Below, piece after piece: positions 62,150 through 64,000 of a stretch of DNA of 64,000 nucleotides (within the stretch, counting starts at the first letter, position 1; each line of letters begins with the position of its first letter). Made by a program: the position numbers and the translations under genes. The notes below the pieces were generated by a model. The model ran no database searches and had not been told where the DNA came from. It saw only the letters and a list, made by a program, of their open reading frames with translations. The DNA is from Sepioteuthis lessoniana (taxonomy: Eukaryota > Mollusca > Cephalopoda > Myopsida > Loliginidae): positions 91,970,836-92,034,835 of the forward strand of contig OY757915.1 in the NCBI GenBank assembly GCA_963585895.1, in the 5' to 3' direction.

Positions 62150-63515
62150 TTTTTTTTCTTGTTCCTCTCCTTATTTTTTATTCTTGCCTCTTTTCTATTT
62201 CCTCTTCCTCTCTTTCTTTCCTTCTTTCTTTCTTTCTTTACTTTTTACATCATTTCTCTTTTCTCTCTATATTTTTCTTTCTTTTCAACTTTCTTTTTCT
62301 CATTCTTTTCATTGCTGTCTTTTTTTTTCATTTCTTTTCTATTCTCCTTATTTACTTCGGTTTTCTTGAATTTTATTTTTCCTTTTTTTTGCTGTCTCTC
62401 TCTCTTTTCTTTTCTTTTTCGTTTTGCTTTCAATTTTTCTTCCTTTTTGTCTTATTTTCATTTTGATTTAACATTTCTTTTTATTCTTTAATTCTTTTCC
62501 ATTTTCTTTACACTTCTTCTTTCCCTCCTCATTTTATTTCCTTCGTTTTTGCATGCCTTTTTCTCTTTTTATTTATCTTTCCTTGTTTCTTTTTCTTTCT
62601 TTCTATACTCATTCTTTTATTTCTATTATCTATTTTCAAATTTTTTCTTTCTTTCCATCTTATCTTATTCTTCACTTTTTTCCATCTTTACATGGATATT
62701 TTTCTTTTTTTTCTTTTCTTTTCTTCTTTCTTTACTTCAATGTTATTTTTTCCTTCTTTCTTTTCTTCTTTTTTGTCGTTCAATTTTTCTTCTCTTCTGT
62801 CATATTTCTACCTTACATGAAGCTCTCGTGTCTCTCTTTCATTCTTTTTCTTTTCCTTCTTCTCTTTTAATTACCTTTGTTTTTTGTATTTCTCTTTTAT
62901 TTTTTTCTTTCTTTCTTTCTTCATATACTTCGTTCTTTTCATCTTATCCTTTTCTTCCCTTTTCATCTTCTTTTCAATAGTTTTTTCTTCACTAATTTCT
63001 TTTTTTGTTCATGTACATCTGTTTCTGATTATTTCTCTCGTTTTTTGCCTTGCTTGATTTTTTCATTTTCTTTCTTTCTTTCTTTCCTTCTTTCTTTCTT
63101 TCTTTCTTTGTTTTTTTGGTGTTCCATTCCAGGCTCTACCTTATATTTGTTTGTTTGCTTGTTTGTTTCCTTCTTTCTTTCTTTTTTCTTCTTTGTTTTT
63201 TTTTTTTTTTTTTGTGTTCCATTCCAAGCTCTGTCTTATGTTTGTTTGTTTGTTTGTTTGTTTGTTTGTTTGTTTGTTTCGTTCTTTTGTTCTTTCTTTC
63301 TTTCTTTTTTTTTTTAGTATTCCATCTCAAGCTCTGTCATATTCATTTGTTTGTTTGTTTGTTTCTTTCTTTCTTTCTTTTTTCTTTCTTTCTTTATATA
63401 CTTCGTTCTTTTCTTCTTATCCTGTTCTTCCCTTTTCATCTTCTTTTCCATAATTTTTTCTTCTCTAATTTCTTTTTTTTGTTCATGTACTTCGGTTTCG
63501 GATTATTTCTCGTGT

Positions 63516-63548
<33 letters not shown>

Positions 63549-63880
63549 TCCTTTTCTTTTTTCATATCTTTCTTTCGTCGTTTTCTTCAGATTCGTCATC
63601 TTTCATCTATATCTTGCATTATTCATCCTCTGCTAACTTCAAACTTTATTTTTTTCTTCTTTATTTTACATATTTGAATTCCATTTATTCGTTTAGTTTT
63701 CGATACGATTTACCAATTTGAGTTTTTTAATCTTTTGAAAATTAAAAAGAAAAATTTCATATCATTCTTCCTACCACTTTCCTTCACACTTTATATAATA
63801 TCATCCTTTCCTTTGCTTCTTTCTCTAACTTCTTTCTTTTATTTAGGCTCCTTCTTTCCCAGATTACTTTCATTTCTTCT
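62150..63880. repeat. 1.7-kb polypyrimidine satellite with long direct repeats
   Basis: C/T-rich plus strand with (CTTT)n and (GTTT)n arrays. A unit of about 130 bp occurs at about 62921-63050 and again at 63395-63515 (shared TTCCCTTTTCATCTTCTTTT and TTTTTGTTCATGTAC). A TTCCATTCCAAGCTCTG unit occurs three times (63122, 63217, 63318) and also at 56830 and 56920. Phe/Leu/Ser frames are artefacts. Confidence 0.92.
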
Positions 63881-63936
63881 TCTTTATCATTATTATTATT
63901 ATTTACACATTAGAGTTTTTCACATCAGCGTTAGGT

Positions 63937-63942
63937 GATATG

Positions 63943-63996
<54 letters not shown>

Positions 63997-64000
63997 GTTG
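63937..64000. repeat. (ATT)n microsatellite
   Basis: About 20 ATT units running to the window edge. Confidence 0.95.

Overview
This 64 kb window looks like non-coding, repeat-saturated DNA from an animal nuclear genome. It is AT-rich, crowded with (TA)n, (CTTT)n/(AAAG)n, (CA)n, (TCT)n and (ATT)n microsatellites, and full of tRNA-derived SINEs and 5'-truncated LINE copies. The mix suggests a mollusc, most likely a coleoid cephalopod such as an octopus; this is an inference from repeat character and cannot be proved here. No intact host protein gene, rRNA or functional tRNA was found. Nearly all long open frames are translations of polypyrimidine or microsatellite DNA, or antisense shadows of LINEs.

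Repeat families, named here for convenience. (1) LR: a non-autonomous element of about 350-700 bp with a hairpin-rich head, roughly 60-bp internal subrepeats and the 3' tail GGCATTAAATAACCTAC..GGTTGATATGCCAT followed by (CCAA)n; about 25 full or partial copies on both strands. (2) SINE-A: a tRNA-like head joined to the same 3' tail. (3) SINE-B: a tRNA-like head with a different body ending GAGGGGTTGGTAAATA. (4) LINE-alpha: eight copies of the 3' end of a non-LTR reverse-transcriptase ORF, ending in (ATG)n next to (TA)n. (5) LINE-beta: 3' ends of a second non-LTR element with a restriction-endonuclease-like segment (RPDLIIINKKKR, IVDFAVPAEH). (6) LINE-gamma: a single terminal ORF2 fragment whose 3' UTR carries the LR/SINE-A tail, making it the probable autonomous partner. 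(7) A dead Tc1-like transposase. (8) Several TIR/foldback (MITE-like) elements embedded in (TA)n tracts. (9) SINE-H: tRNA-like heads followed by a type I hammerhead ribozyme.

Layout. 0-5 kb: LR copies, a CA-rich repeat and SINE-B. 5-10 kb: two LINE-beta clusters in opposite orientation, the second interrupted by LINE-alpha. 10-24 kb: LR copies, five LINE-alpha copies, the Tc1 remnant, a run of (TA)n-embedded foldback elements and three isolated hammerhead-like motifs (15.98, 20.47 and 22.23 kb). 24-36 kb: SINE-A/SINE-B with readable target-site duplications, LINE-gamma, a CpG-rich promoter-like patch (27.8 kb) and LR. 36-45 kb: short unassigned frames, SINE-C, SINE-H copies (38.5 and 42.6-43.6 kb), a 1-kb (CTTT)n higher-order satellite and a second promoter-like patch (45.2 kb). 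46-56 kb: LR copies, an (AAAG)n cluster, a minisatellite built from the LR/SINE tail (49.9 kb), and SINE-A/B, including a SINE-A interrupted by a 371-bp insertion that carries a tRNA-like head plus a complete hammerhead core (54.0 kb). 56-64 kb: two long polypyrimidine satellites with higher-order repeats, LINE-alpha, LR and a (TA)50 tract.

The most notable signal is the recurrent pairing of a tRNA-like Pol III head with a minimal type I hammerhead ribozyme, in one case in partly tandem arrays with a period of about 310 bp. This architecture recalls the schistosome Sm-alpha elements and animal retrozymes. Next is the 3' tail shared by LR, SINE-A and LINE-gamma, which points to a common retrotransposition machinery.
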